A stretch of DNA of 64,000 bases from Pseudomonadota bacterium (GTDB lineage Bacteria; Pseudomonadota; Gammaproteobacteria; Burkholderiales; Burkholderiaceae_B). Positions 34,619-42,299 of this stretch are shown piece after piece (the first letter of the stretch is position 1; each line of letters begins with the position of its first letter). Below the pieces are notes generated by a model. It was given only the letters and a program-made list of their open reading frames with translations. It had not been told where the DNA came from and did no database searches. The translations under genes were made by a program, and so were the position numbers. Location of the stretch: positions 137,611 to 201,610 of the forward strand of contig JAEXOO010000018.1 in the NCBI GenBank assembly GCA_023439305.1. Direction: 5' to 3'.

Positions 34619-35775
34619 ACCCCCTTGTCTTCCTGCTTATCGTTTTAATGCTCGGCGGCTGCTCCACCCCACCCCGAGGCACGAATGATCTCGGCCTGGT
34701 CATCGAACGCGGGTCGGGCAGCGTGTCCATTGTGGACACCACGCACTACCAAACGCTGGCCCGGGTCCAAGGGCTGGGCGATCTATCTCACGCGCACGTC
34801 ACCTACTCGCGCGACGGTCGATACGGCTATGTCTTCGGCCGGGACGGCGGACTCAGCAAAGTAGACCTGCTGCGCCAACGGCTGGACCGGCGCATCGTGC
34901 AGTCAGGCAACGCCATCGGCGGCTCCATCTCCCAGGACGGACGCCTGATCGTGGTTCAGAACTACGAACCCGGCGGCATCAAGGTCTTTGACGCCGCCAC
35001 GCTCGAGTTCATCAGCGAAGTCCCCGCCGAATACCTGCCCGGCAAGCGCGCCAAAGTCGTAGGCCTGACCGATTTGCCGGGCCAGAAATTTGCCTACTCC
35101 TTATTCGAGGCCGGCGAGATCTGGATCACCGACCTTTCCTCGCCCCGGCAACCAACGACCCGACGCCTGCAAGCAGGCCGACAGCCGTACGATGCCATGG
35201 TCACTCCCGATGGGCGCCACTATGTCGCCGGCCTGTTTGGCGAAGACGCTCTGGCCATGCTGGACCTCTGGAATCCTGACGGGGGCATACGAAAAATCCT
35301 GGAAGGCTATGGCCGCGGCGAGCAAGCCCTGCCCATCTACAAAATGCCCCATCTGCGAGGCTGGTCGGTCGCGGGCGAACAATTGTTCCTCCCCGCCATC
35401 GGCCGCCACGAAGTGTTGGTGGCCAGCACGTCAAGCTGGCGCGAGACCGCCCGCATCCCCGTCTTGGGGCAGCCCGTCTTTGTGATGGCTCAGCCCGACG
35501 GCCGTCGTATCTGGGTCAACTTCGCCTTCCCCGACAACGCACGGGTTCAAGTCATTGATGTCGAGTCCTTGCAGGTGACGCACACCTTGTCCCCCGGCAA
35601 GGCGGTGCTGCACATGGAGTTCACGCCTCGCGGGGAAGCCGTCTGGATCTCGGCCCGCGACGACAACAAGGTTTCGGTCTACGACACGCGAACCCTGGCT
35701 CCCCTGGCCAGCCTTTCCATCCCTCACCCCAGCGGCATTTTCTTTACCCACCGGAGCAATCGCATTGGTTTCTGA
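34615..35775 (+). CDS. nirF: Heme d1 biosynthesis protein NirF (lipoprotein)
   Basis: A 386-residue beta-propeller protein with a lipobox (LMLGGCSTP, Cys16), so it is anchored on the periplasmic side. DLGLVIERGSGSVSIVDTTH, DLSHAHVTYSRDGRYGYVFG and NAIGGSISQDGRLIVVQNYE, and the terminal HPSGIFFTHRSNRIGF, are typical of NirF, which acts late in heme d1 assembly, converting the side chain of the precursor. ATGA overlap with nirC. Confidence 0.94.
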   Translation: MNPLVFLLIVLMLGGCSTPPRGTNDLGLVIERGSGSVSIVDTTHYQTLARVQGLGDLSHAHVTYSRDGRYGYVFGRDGGLSKVDLLRQRLDRRIVQSGNAIGGSISQDGRLIVVQNYEPGGIKVFDAATLEFISEVPAEYLPGKRAKVVGLTDLPGQKFAYSLFEAGEIWITDLSSPRQPTTRRLQAGRQPYDAMVTPDGRHYVAGLFGEDALAMLDLWNPDGGIRKILEGYGRGEQALPIYKMPHLRGWSVAGEQLFLPAIGRHEVLVASTSSWRETARIPVLGQPVFVMAQPDGRRIWVNFAFPDNARVQVIDVESLQVTHTLSPGKAVLHMEFTPRGEAVWISARDDNKVSVYDTRTLAPLASLSIPHPSGIFFTHRSNRIGF

Positions 35776-36757
35776 TCTGCCCATCACCGTGTTCCAACTG
35801 CTCAATTCATGGCAGCACGGTTTTCCACTGGTATCGCGCCCTTTCCGCCAATTAGGCCTCAGCGTGGGCTTAAGCGAGCAAGCCGTCCTGGACTACTTTC
35901 AGCAATGGCAGCAAAACGGAGTGCTGAGCCGCATAGGCCCCGTACTGAACCCTTCCTGTCTCAGCAGCACCCTGGTCGGGATGCACGTGCCCGCATCCCG
36001 CCTGGACGACGTCGCGGGCCGCATCAGCGCCCTGCCCCAAGTCAATCACAACTATGAACGCGAGCATCACATCAACCTGTGGTTCGTCCTTGCCTGCGCT
36101 CAAGCCCAAGACCTGCAACACACCTTGGATGACATCGCCCGGGAAACCTCGCTCATGCCCCTGTCCTTGCCCATGATGTGCGGCTATCACATCGATCTGG
36201 GATTCAGTCTGGCCCATACCGGAAAAGCGCCTTCCCAGGTCTCGACCTGTGGCTCATTGCCGGCGGACGGCAGCCTGGCGCATGCCATGCTTCGCACCGT
36301 GCTGCATGGACTGGCCCTGGTCCCCGAGCCATTCATGACCTTGGGCGAACAAGCCGGCATGTCCGAAAAGCACGTGCTGAGCCAACTGTCGTCCTGGCTG
36401 GACGACGGCCTGTTCCGTCGCTTCGGGGTTGTACTGCGACACCGATCTCTGGGGTACATCGCCAACGCCATGTGCGTCTGGACCCTGCCCGAACACCGTA
36501 TCGACGAGCTGGGCCGGCGCCTGGCTAAAGAACCCGGCGTCACCCTTTGCTATCACCGTCGCCCTCAGCCTCCAGCGTGGACGCACAACCTGTTTTGCAT
36601 GATTCACGGCAAAGACCGCAGCCAAGTGCTGGCGCAACATGCCCGCCTATCTCACGGGCTTGGACTTGAACGCTTCCCACACGACATTCTTTTCTCCTCC
36701 CGCTGCTTCAAGCAGCGCGGAGCCTGGCTCGCGCCCGTGCAGGTCCACCATGGCTAA
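35765..36757 (+). CDS. nirDL: Siroheme decarboxylase NirD-NirL fusion
   Basis: A 330-residue protein made of two AsnC/Lrp-like units. The first (residues 1-160, with LPQVNHNYEREHHINLWFV) is NirD-like, the second (from about 170, with GVTLCYHRRPQPPAWTHNLF) NirL/NirH-like. Together with NirG and NirH it decarboxylates siroheme to didecarboxysiroheme. It starts with TTG at 35765, overlapping nirF by 11 bases; no ATG fits nearby. The C-terminus overlaps the nirG start. The fused DL form is common in non-pseudomonads. Confidence 0.9.
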   Translation: MVSDLPITVFQLLNSWQHGFPLVSRPFRQLGLSVGLSEQAVLDYFQQWQQNGVLSRIGPVLNPSCLSSTLVGMHVPASRLDDVAGRISALPQVNHNYEREHHINLWFVLACAQAQDLQHTLDDIARETSLMPLSLPMMCGYHIDLGFSLAHTGKAPSQVSTCGSLPADGSLAHAMLRTVLHGLALVPEPFMTLGEQAGMSEKHVLSQLSSWLDDGLFRRFGVVLRHRSLGYIANAMCVWTLPEHRIDELGRRLAKEPGVTLCYHRRPQPPAWTHNLFCMIHGKDRSQVLAQHARLSHGLGLERFPHDILFSSRCFKQRGAWLAPVQVHHG

Positions 36758-37232
36758 ACCCGTCCTTGCTCAAAGCGAAGCTCGTGCGCTGGATGACGTC
36801 GACAAACGCATCATCAATGCCTTGCAAGACGGCTTTCCCCTCTGCCCTCGGCCGTTCGCCCGCGTGGCGCCATCACTGCTCCTGACCGAAGCCGAGCTCA
36901 TTTCCCGGGTAGCCCGACTGCACCACGACGGAATACTCACCCGCTTCGGCCCCTTGTTCCAGATTGAAGCCGCAGGCGGCGCGTACTGTCTTGCCGCCCT
37001 GGCGGTTCCCGATCCGCTTTGGAATCGCACCGTTGAACAGGTGAACAACCATATCGAGGTCGCCCACAACTATCGCCGGGATCATGCCCTGAACATGTGG
37101 TTCGTTGTGGCCGCGGCATCAAGCACGGCCATCGACACCTGCCTGCAGAAAATCGAACAGGAAACCGGCCTCCCTGTCCTGGCTTTCCCCAAAGAGCGCG
37201 AATACTACCTGACCATGAAGCTTGAGGTTTGA
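36750..37232 (+). CDS. nirG: Siroheme decarboxylase subunit NirG
   Basis: A 160-residue AsnC/Lrp-like protein. LDDVDKRIINALQDGFPLCP is the remnant helix-turn-helix and EVAHNYRRDHALNMWFVVAA the ligand-binding part; in this family the His and Arg of HNYRRDH line the siroheme site. It overlaps nirDL by eight bases. Confidence 0.88.
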   Translation: MAKPVLAQSEARALDDVDKRIINALQDGFPLCPRPFARVAPSLLLTEAELISRVARLHHDGILTRFGPLFQIEAAGGAYCLAALAVPDPLWNRTVEQVNNHIEVAHNYRRDHALNMWFVVAAASSTAIDTCLQKIEQETGLPVLAFPKEREYYLTMKLEV

Positions 37233-37234
37233 CC

Positions 37235-37738
37235 ATGCCCCAGAACATTCTTGAACCGGCCGACCTGCATTTGATACAGGCCTGTCAGTCCGGACTGCCG
37301 ATCGAGCCCACTCCTTACAAGCGGCTCGCCGCACAACTGAACACCACCCAGGCCGATGTCCTGGCCCGCATGCAAGGCATGCTGAACAACGGCCTGATCC
37401 GGCGTATCGGCGTGGTACCCAACCACTATGCGCTCGGCTATATCGCCAATGGCATGTGCGTCTGGAACCTGCTGGACGAACAGGTCGATCGAGCCGGCCA
37501 ACTGCTGGGGGCCCTGCCCGACGTCAGCCACTGCTATCGCCGCCCGCGACGCCTGCCTCAATGGCCCTATAACCTGTTCACCATGCTGCATGGCCGAGAC
37601 CATGAAACCGTACGTGCCCGGGCCGCCGCGCTGGCCCAATTGCTGCACACCGCACTGCCTGGCTCCCTGCAAGAGCACGACGTGCTTTTTTCCACCGCCA
37701 TACTTAAAAAAACCGGCCTGAGACTCAGGAGCAATTGA
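37235..37738 (+). CDS. nirH: Siroheme decarboxylase subunit NirH
   Basis: A 167-residue AsnC/Lrp-like protein. GLIRRIGVVPNHYALGYIAN and VSHCYRRPRRLPQWPYNLFT are NirH/NirL motifs. The ATG at 37235 is preferred to the TTG at 37229. It follows nirG by two bases. Confidence 0.88.
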   Translation: MPQNILEPADLHLIQACQSGLPIEPTPYKRLAAQLNTTQADVLARMQGMLNNGLIRRIGVVPNHYALGYIANGMCVWNLLDEQVDRAGQLLGALPDVSHCYRRPRRLPQWPYNLFTMLHGRDHETVRARAAALAQLLHTALPGSLQEHDVLFSTAILKKTGLRLRSN

Positions 37739-37740
37739 TC

Positions 37741-38883
37741 ATGTTTCGTATTTCCAGTTTCATGAAAGAACTGCAGCACCCCACGCCCCCCTCGCCCCCG
37801 CTATCTGCCCCCGTCGTCATCTGGAACCTGATTCGACGCTGCAACCTGAGCTGCAGCCACTGCTATTCCTCGTCCACCAACAAGGACTTTCCCGGCGAAC
37901 TGAGCTTCCAGCAGATTTGCACGGTGCTGAACGATCTGCATGTCTATGGCGTACGCGCCCTGATCCTGTCCGGCGGTGAGCCCTTGCTGCGTCCCGACAT
38001 TTTCAGTATCGCCCACTATGCACGCAGCCTGGGCCTCTATGTAGGCCTGTCTTCCAATGGCACACTGATCAATCACGACAATATCAAGGCGATCGCGGAC
38101 TGCGGATTCAACTACGTCGGTATTTCCCTGGATGGCCAAGAGAGCCGCCACGACCGCATCCGAGGCCAGGACGGCGCCTATGCCGCATCCTTGAAGGCCC
38201 TGCGCCTGTGCCGGGACCACGACCTGAAAGTAGGCCTGCGTTTCACCCTGACCCAGGAAAACGCCGGGGATCTCCCCAGCCTGCTCAGGTTGCTGGGCGA
38301 GGAGCGCATAGACCGCTTTTATCTGTCACACCTGAACTACGCCGGGCGGGGAATACAGCACCGAACCCAAGCAGCCCATCACCGCATGACCCGACATGCC
38401 ATGGAGCAGGTGTTCACCGCCTGTCTGGATTACATGCAAGCTGGCCAAGCCAAGGAGTTCACCTCGGGCAATAACGACGCGGACGGCGTGTTCTTTTTAC
38501 ATTGGGTGCGACGGCACTACCCCGATCATGCGCCTCATATTTTGGCCAAGCTGCGGCAATGGGGAGGCAATTCATCCGGCATGAACATCGCCAATATCGA
38601 CAATCGTGGCAATGTCCATCCCGATACCATGTGGTGGCACTACAAGCTGGGCAACGTGCTCGAGCAACCTTTTTCCACCATATGGTCCAACCCCGATGAA
38701 CCGCTGCTACAACAATTGCGCCAGCGCCCCCGTCCCGTCCGAGGGCGCTGCGCACGCTGCGCTTACCTGCCCATCTGCAATGGCAACACCCGTACACGCG
38801 CCCAAAAAAGCAGTGGCGACCTATGGGCTGAAGACCCAGGCTGCTATCTGACCCGTCAGGAAATCGAATCTCAGGCCCACTAA
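37741..38883 (+). CDS. nirJ: Radical-SAM heme d1 biosynthesis protein NirJ
   Basis: A 380-residue radical-SAM enzyme. RRCNLSCSHCYSSSTNKDF holds the C-x3-C-x2-C cluster motif, LILSGGEPLLRPDIF the SAM-binding GGEP, and the C-terminal CARCAYLPICNGNTRTRAQK with a later Cys is a SPASM-like auxiliary cluster. NirJ replaces propionates of didecarboxysiroheme with keto groups. It starts MFRISSFMKEL as in homologues; a GGAG lies 11 bases before the ATG at 37741, and the overlapping TTG at 37735 is a weaker option. Last gene of the nir operon. Confidence 0.95.
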   Translation: MFRISSFMKELQHPTPPSPPLSAPVVIWNLIRRCNLSCSHCYSSSTNKDFPGELSFQQICTVLNDLHVYGVRALILSGGEPLLRPDIFSIAHYARSLGLYVGLSSNGTLINHDNIKAIADCGFNYVGISLDGQESRHDRIRGQDGAYAASLKALRLCRDHDLKVGLRFTLTQENAGDLPSLLRLLGEERIDRFYLSHLNYAGRGIQHRTQAAHHRMTRHAMEQVFTACLDYMQAGQAKEFTSGNNDADGVFFLHWVRRHYPDHAPHILAKLRQWGGNSSGMNIANIDNRGNVHPDTMWWHYKLGNVLEQPFSTIWSNPDEPLLQQLRQRPRPVRGRCARCAYLPICNGNTRTRAQKSSGDLWAEDPGCYLTRQEIESQAH

Positions 38884-39039
38884 GCTCTTTCGCTCGAACG
38901 AGCGCCATCAGGTCTGAAGCACCAGCCCGAATCGCCTGCCCGGCCAAGTTGAACGATGCAAAATGCCCAGGCTGCAGCAAGCAGACCTGGGCGGCTTCTT
39001 GATACACGCACGGTCTTCGCGCTGCGGATTGCAGCGCTG

Positions 39040-40020
39040 TCAAAGTATCGCGCAGGACAAGCCTTCTTGTTTCAGTACGGCGGCCAACGCTTGGGCATCC
39101 CAGTCGGGTTTCCAAAGAATGGCAATCCGCTCGCCCCGGGACCAGGCAAGACGCAATCGGCCCCAGAATGCCGGATTCAGAAGGTCTTCCTGCAATATGC
39201 CGCCCTCTTGGTCCAAAGCCAGCACGTCGGCATCCCTGCGGGCCTTTTCCAGAATTGCCGGCAGGATTCCGGGCAGGTGCAGGATCCAATCGGCTTGATT
39301 CAAGGCCCGCAAGGCCCGCAGCGTCAAAAGATCGGCAGCGGCAAGATCAGCGACGGGCAAAATACTGACCTGCGCCTGCTTGCTGTACGTACGCAGGCGC
39401 AAGGCCGTTTCGAGCAAGGCTGCCGCTTCGCCGGAACGACCAGACGCCAGCAATGCCTGGGCATCGCTGTCCAATAGCCAATCGAAAAAGCGGCGGCGCA
39501 GGCCAACATCGGGAAACGCAAGCTTGATGTCTCTGCGGTACTGGGCCGCCAAGGCAGCCAGAGGCCCAATGGACTCTTCCAGCACGCCTTCGATTCGCTC
39601 TCGTACGCGACGCGCCAGCACAGGCGCGGAACCCGCCGAGGATACCGCAATGATCAAGGGACTGCGGTCGATGATGGCAGGCACCTGAATAGACGACAAT
39701 TGCGCGTCATCGACCACATTGCACGGCAAGCGTCGCTGATCGGCAGCCAGGACCACCGCTTGATTGACGTCGCTCTGCCCCGTCGCCGCCACGACCAGCC
39801 AGCTTTCGTCCAGATGGGCAGGCGAAAAGAATGCCGGCACGCCTTGCAGCACACCGGCCTGCGCGCTGGCCCGCAACCAAGGCGTATGCGCCGGAGCGAC
39901 GACAGTGACCAGCGCTCCCGCCCGCAGCAGCAGCTTGACCTTGCGCTCGGCGATTGCGCCGGCTCCCACGACGGTCACCCGCTTGCCCGCCAGATTGAAG
40001 AACACAGGAAAGAGATTCAA
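39040..40020 (-). CDS. Siroheme-synthase-like protein: precorrin-2 dehydrogenase with decayed methyltransferase domain
   Basis: A 326-residue protein. Residues 1-210 match the CysG/Met8 N-terminal part: FPVFFNLAGKRVTVVGAGAI (NAD site), NVVDDAQLSSIQVPAIIDRS and AVSSAGSAPVLARRVRERIE. From about residue 218 the sequence still lines up with SUMT (DLLTLRALRALNQADW against DLLTLRALRLLQQADA in NirE), but the SAM motif GAGPGD is replaced by LPVADLAAAD, and the KGGDPFIFGRGG block is gone; the protein ends where SUMT would have 140 more residues. So it should oxidise precorrin-2 and perhaps ferrochelate sirohydrochlorin, with NirE doing the methylation. The TTG at 40020 has AAGGAG five bases upstream; the ATG at 40044 is the alternative. 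Confidence 0.85.
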   Translation of the reverse strand: MNLFPVFFNLAGKRVTVVGAGAIAERKVKLLLRAGALVTVVAPAHTPWLRASAQAGVLQGVPAFFSPAHLDESWLVVAATGQSDVNQAVVLAADQRRLPCNVVDDAQLSSIQVPAIIDRSPLIIAVSSAGSAPVLARRVRERIEGVLEESIGPLAALAAQYRRDIKLAFPDVGLRRRFFDWLLDSDAQALLASGRSGEAAALLETALRLRTYSKQAQVSILPVADLAAADLLTLRALRALNQADWILHLPGILPAILEKARRDADVLALDQEGGILQEDLLNPAFWGRLRLAWSRGERIAILWKPDWDAQALAAVLKQEGLSCAIL

Positions 40021-40073
40021 ACCAGACTCCTTGCGGCGCCGCATGCCAGCGGCGCCGCGATGCTACACCCGTA

Positions 40074-40418
40074 CTACTTAAGGCCGGCGAAGTAATTCGC
40101 CAGTTCACGGACAAGCTCATCGCTGAGCGGTTCAGCCATGGAGCTCATGACTGGATCATCGCGTTCGCGTGTCTTGAACGCATGCAATTGCTTGATCAGG
40201 TAGTCCACCTTCTGGCCCGCCAGGTTGGGATACAGCCCCACGCTGCTGATGCCATCCGTACCGTGGCAGGATGCGCACATGGGCAGGAGCGAGGCCGCCT
40301 GGACGGAAAGGTCCGACTGCGGGGTCTTGCCCACGACGGCCGGCCCAGCATCCGCCGCCCACGCCTGCCCCATGCCCAGGCCGCCGACCAGGGCGACGAT
40401 AGCTACTGTTTTTTTCAT
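40074..40418 (-). CDS. Small periplasmic cytochrome c
   Basis: A 114-residue class I cytochrome with signal peptide (VAIVALVGGLGMGQAWA), heme site CASCH (LLPMCASCHGTDGISS) and YPNLAGQKVDYLIKQLHAFK, typical of c553/c4-type domains; the Met ligand is probably in PVMSSMAEPLS. It lies between the cd1 gene and the siroheme gene, 14 bases from the former, and probably carries electrons to or from the cd1 protein (a NirM/NirC role). Confidence 0.87.
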   Translation of the reverse strand: MKKTVAIVALVGGLGMGQAWAADAGPAVVGKTPQSDLSVQAASLLPMCASCHGTDGISSVGLYPNLAGQKVDYLIKQLHAFKTRERDDPVMSSMAEPLSDELVRELANYFAGLK

Positions 40419-40432
40419 GCCAGTCTCCTTGA

Positions 40433-41992
40433 TCAGAACTTTTGGGTTTCAGGCTGGCCTATGGTCAGCCAGCGAGTTCGGGCCCGAGAAAAAATCCCGG
40501 ACGGACTTTCCATTTTGTGTTCGGCCACCAATTCCAGACTGCGGCTGTCGTAGATCTTGAGGCGGTCCCCCCAATAACCCGAACTGACATACAGGAAATC
40601 GCCCGTACGGTTGTAATTGGGGAAGAAGGAATGCCCGCCCACGTCCAGCGTTTTGGCGACTTCCAGGGTGTTTTTGTCGATAAGTTGAATCAGGCCGGCG
40701 CGCTTGTCCTTGTCCACGATGTCCACGGCTACATAGGGCGCGTTGGGATGGGCCGCAGGCGATTCCGTGGCGCCCGCCACCGGAACCTGTTTGACCACCG
40801 AGAAATCCTTGGTATCCCAGACCGTGACCACCGAGCCCTTCTTGCAGGTACCCATATTGGTACCGAAGGCCAACATGCGTCCGTTGATCTCGGTGACCGA
40901 ACCCGAGCCAACATGCGGCTGGCAGCCTGCCGGGATATCCCGCACGACTTTGTCTTCCTTCAGGTCGATGGCGACAAATTTGTTGTCGTCATAGGAAGCC
41001 ACCATGGAATAGCGACCATCGGGCGTCAAGAAGGTGTCGTGCAGCAGACGCCCCACTTTGGTCAGCTTGGTGACCGGCATGCCCGGCTTGTCCGGGTCGA
41101 TGATCCAGATCTGCCCCGCCTGGCGCAGGGTAAGAGCGAACTTATTGTTGATGCGGCTGCCGATGACAGGACCGCCAGCGGACTTGACGAACTTGCCGTC
41201 GGGGTCTTCGCCTTCCAGATCCATGTACTTGACCGGCTCCAGCGTGTCCGCCTTCAGGATAGCAACGCTGCGCGGCACGAAAGAGCTGATGGCCAGCCAC
41301 TTGCCATCCTTGGAGACGGCGATGCCAGGCCCGGTCAACCCGACCTTGGCCTGGCGCACGATCTGCAAGGTGTAGAGGTCGATCTTGTACACATGCCCGT
41401 CGTCGCTCTTGAGCCAGGCCCAGCGTTCGCTGGCCGGGCTGAAATCCATGATGTGCGGCGCGCTGTCGGTTGCGATCTCGCCCACGATCTTATTGGTTTT
41501 TCCGTCCAGGAACACAGTGCGGGCATTGTTGCCTGCATCCCCGCGGCCATAGCGGCCTCGAGCCATGATCACCATCAGGTCGTAGACCGATTCGATGGCA
41601 TAGGCGGGCTTGTCCGGCAGCGTGGCTTCGTCCACGAGCACTTTGACGCTGGAGCGGATCTCGTCCATGCCCCACTTGAGATCCGCAGCCGGCTCGGTCT
41701 TGATCAGATGCGCCAGGGCGCGGATGTCCTCGTCGGACAGGCGGCCTGCAAACGGCGGCATCAGCGTATTCGGGATGCCGGTCATGATGGTGCCCCGCAG
41801 GGCGATTTCGCTTTGCACCAGACGATCGCTGGTCAAGGCGGGCGCGACGTAGCCTCCCCGGTCTGCACCATGACAGACCGCACAGTTCTGTTGAAATAAG
41901 TGATCTACCCGAACCTGTTCTTCGGTGGGCGCGGCCAGGGCCGAGCCAACGGCAGCGGACAAGAGCGCCAGCGGCATGAGCTTTCTGTACAT
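40433..41992 (-). CDS. nirN: Cytochrome cd1 family protein, NirN-like
   Basis: A 519-residue precursor: signal peptide to LAA (residue 21), a c-type domain (CAVCH at 37-41, Met in GIPNTLMPPFAG), then an eight-bladed propeller that binds heme d1. His180 (APHIMDF), His318 (LLHDTF) and His360 (QPHVGSG) fall at the places of the proximal and two distal His of cd1 nitrite reductase. However, the NirS hallmark stretches around the proximal His (GYAVHISR, ARSVE) are absent, and the end SPSGIFSRAR is like NirF/NirN. I therefore favour NirN, the dihydro-heme d1 dehydrogenase; a divergent NirS cannot be excluded. GGGAGG lies eight bases before the ATG at 41992. Confidence 0.72.
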   Translation of the reverse strand: MYRKLMPLALLSAAVGSALAAPTEEQVRVDHLFQQNCAVCHGADRGGYVAPALTSDRLVQSEIALRGTIMTGIPNTLMPPFAGRLSDEDIRALAHLIKTEPAADLKWGMDEIRSSVKVLVDEATLPDKPAYAIESVYDLMVIMARGRYGRGDAGNNARTVFLDGKTNKIVGEIATDSAPHIMDFSPASERWAWLKSDDGHVYKIDLYTLQIVRQAKVGLTGPGIAVSKDGKWLAISSFVPRSVAILKADTLEPVKYMDLEGEDPDGKFVKSAGGPVIGSRINNKFALTLRQAGQIWIIDPDKPGMPVTKLTKVGRLLHDTFLTPDGRYSMVASYDDNKFVAIDLKEDKVVRDIPAGCQPHVGSGSVTEINGRMLAFGTNMGTCKKGSVVTVWDTKDFSVVKQVPVAGATESPAAHPNAPYVAVDIVDKDKRAGLIQLIDKNTLEVAKTLDVGGHSFFPNYNRTGDFLYVSSGYWGDRLKIYDSRSLELVAEHKMESPSGIFSRARTRWLTIGQPETQKF

Positions 41993-42039
41993 CCTAGTAC
42001 CTCCCAACAATCGCCTTGCAGGACAGCAAGGCCAACCGC

Positions 42040-42045
42040 ACTATA
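42040..42045 (-). promoter_or_regulatory. Possible -10 element of the nirN operon
   Basis: TATAGT on minus, 48 bases before the nirN ATG. I see no good -35 at the proper distance, which would suit an activator-dependent promoter; the GCCTAA palindrome lies 37 bases upstream. Confidence 0.3.
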
Positions 42046-42081
42046 ACGAGTGTGATTTTCTGTTGAAAAGGTACGGATAGA

Positions 42082-42096
42082 GCCTAACTATTAGGC
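42082..42096. promoter_or_regulatory. 15-bp palindrome upstream of nirN
   Basis: GCCTAA-CTA-TTAGGC is a perfect 6-3-6 inverted repeat about 90 bases before the nirN start. It is not an FNR, NnrR or NsrR consensus. It may be the operator of an unidentified regulator of the cd1 operon. Confidence 0.5.
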
Positions 42097-42299
42097 ACGG
42101 TTTGTGCAGATCTGAAGAATAAAACGCGTCGCCATGGCGCTGAGTTCAGAGGATATTTTTCATTGCCCAATCGGGTGGACACTTTTATCACGAACGCCGT
42201 AGGGATTGATGCAACGCAAAGCCGGGCAGGCGCGAGCAGCCTATAGTGGCCAGGTATGGCTCGATTGCAGACAGCCTCCGTTTTTTCCCGGTCCATACC
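42097..42299. other. Divergent intergenic region between nirN and the MocR gene
   Basis: Together with the bases back to 41993 this is a 307-base gap without a gene. It contains a half-matching FNR site, TTGAT-GCAA-CGCAA (42206-42219), and inverted CCATACC copies (42253-42259 as GGTATGG and 42293-42299) just before the MocR ATG. The latter resemble the ATACCA half-sites known for GabR-like regulators. Confidence 0.4.

Noticed and set aside
42206..42219. FNR box TTGAT-GCAA-CGCAA upstream of nirN
   Set aside because: The second half matches ATCAA at only three of five bases and the site is about 160 bases from the probable promoter; too weak to list as a feature.
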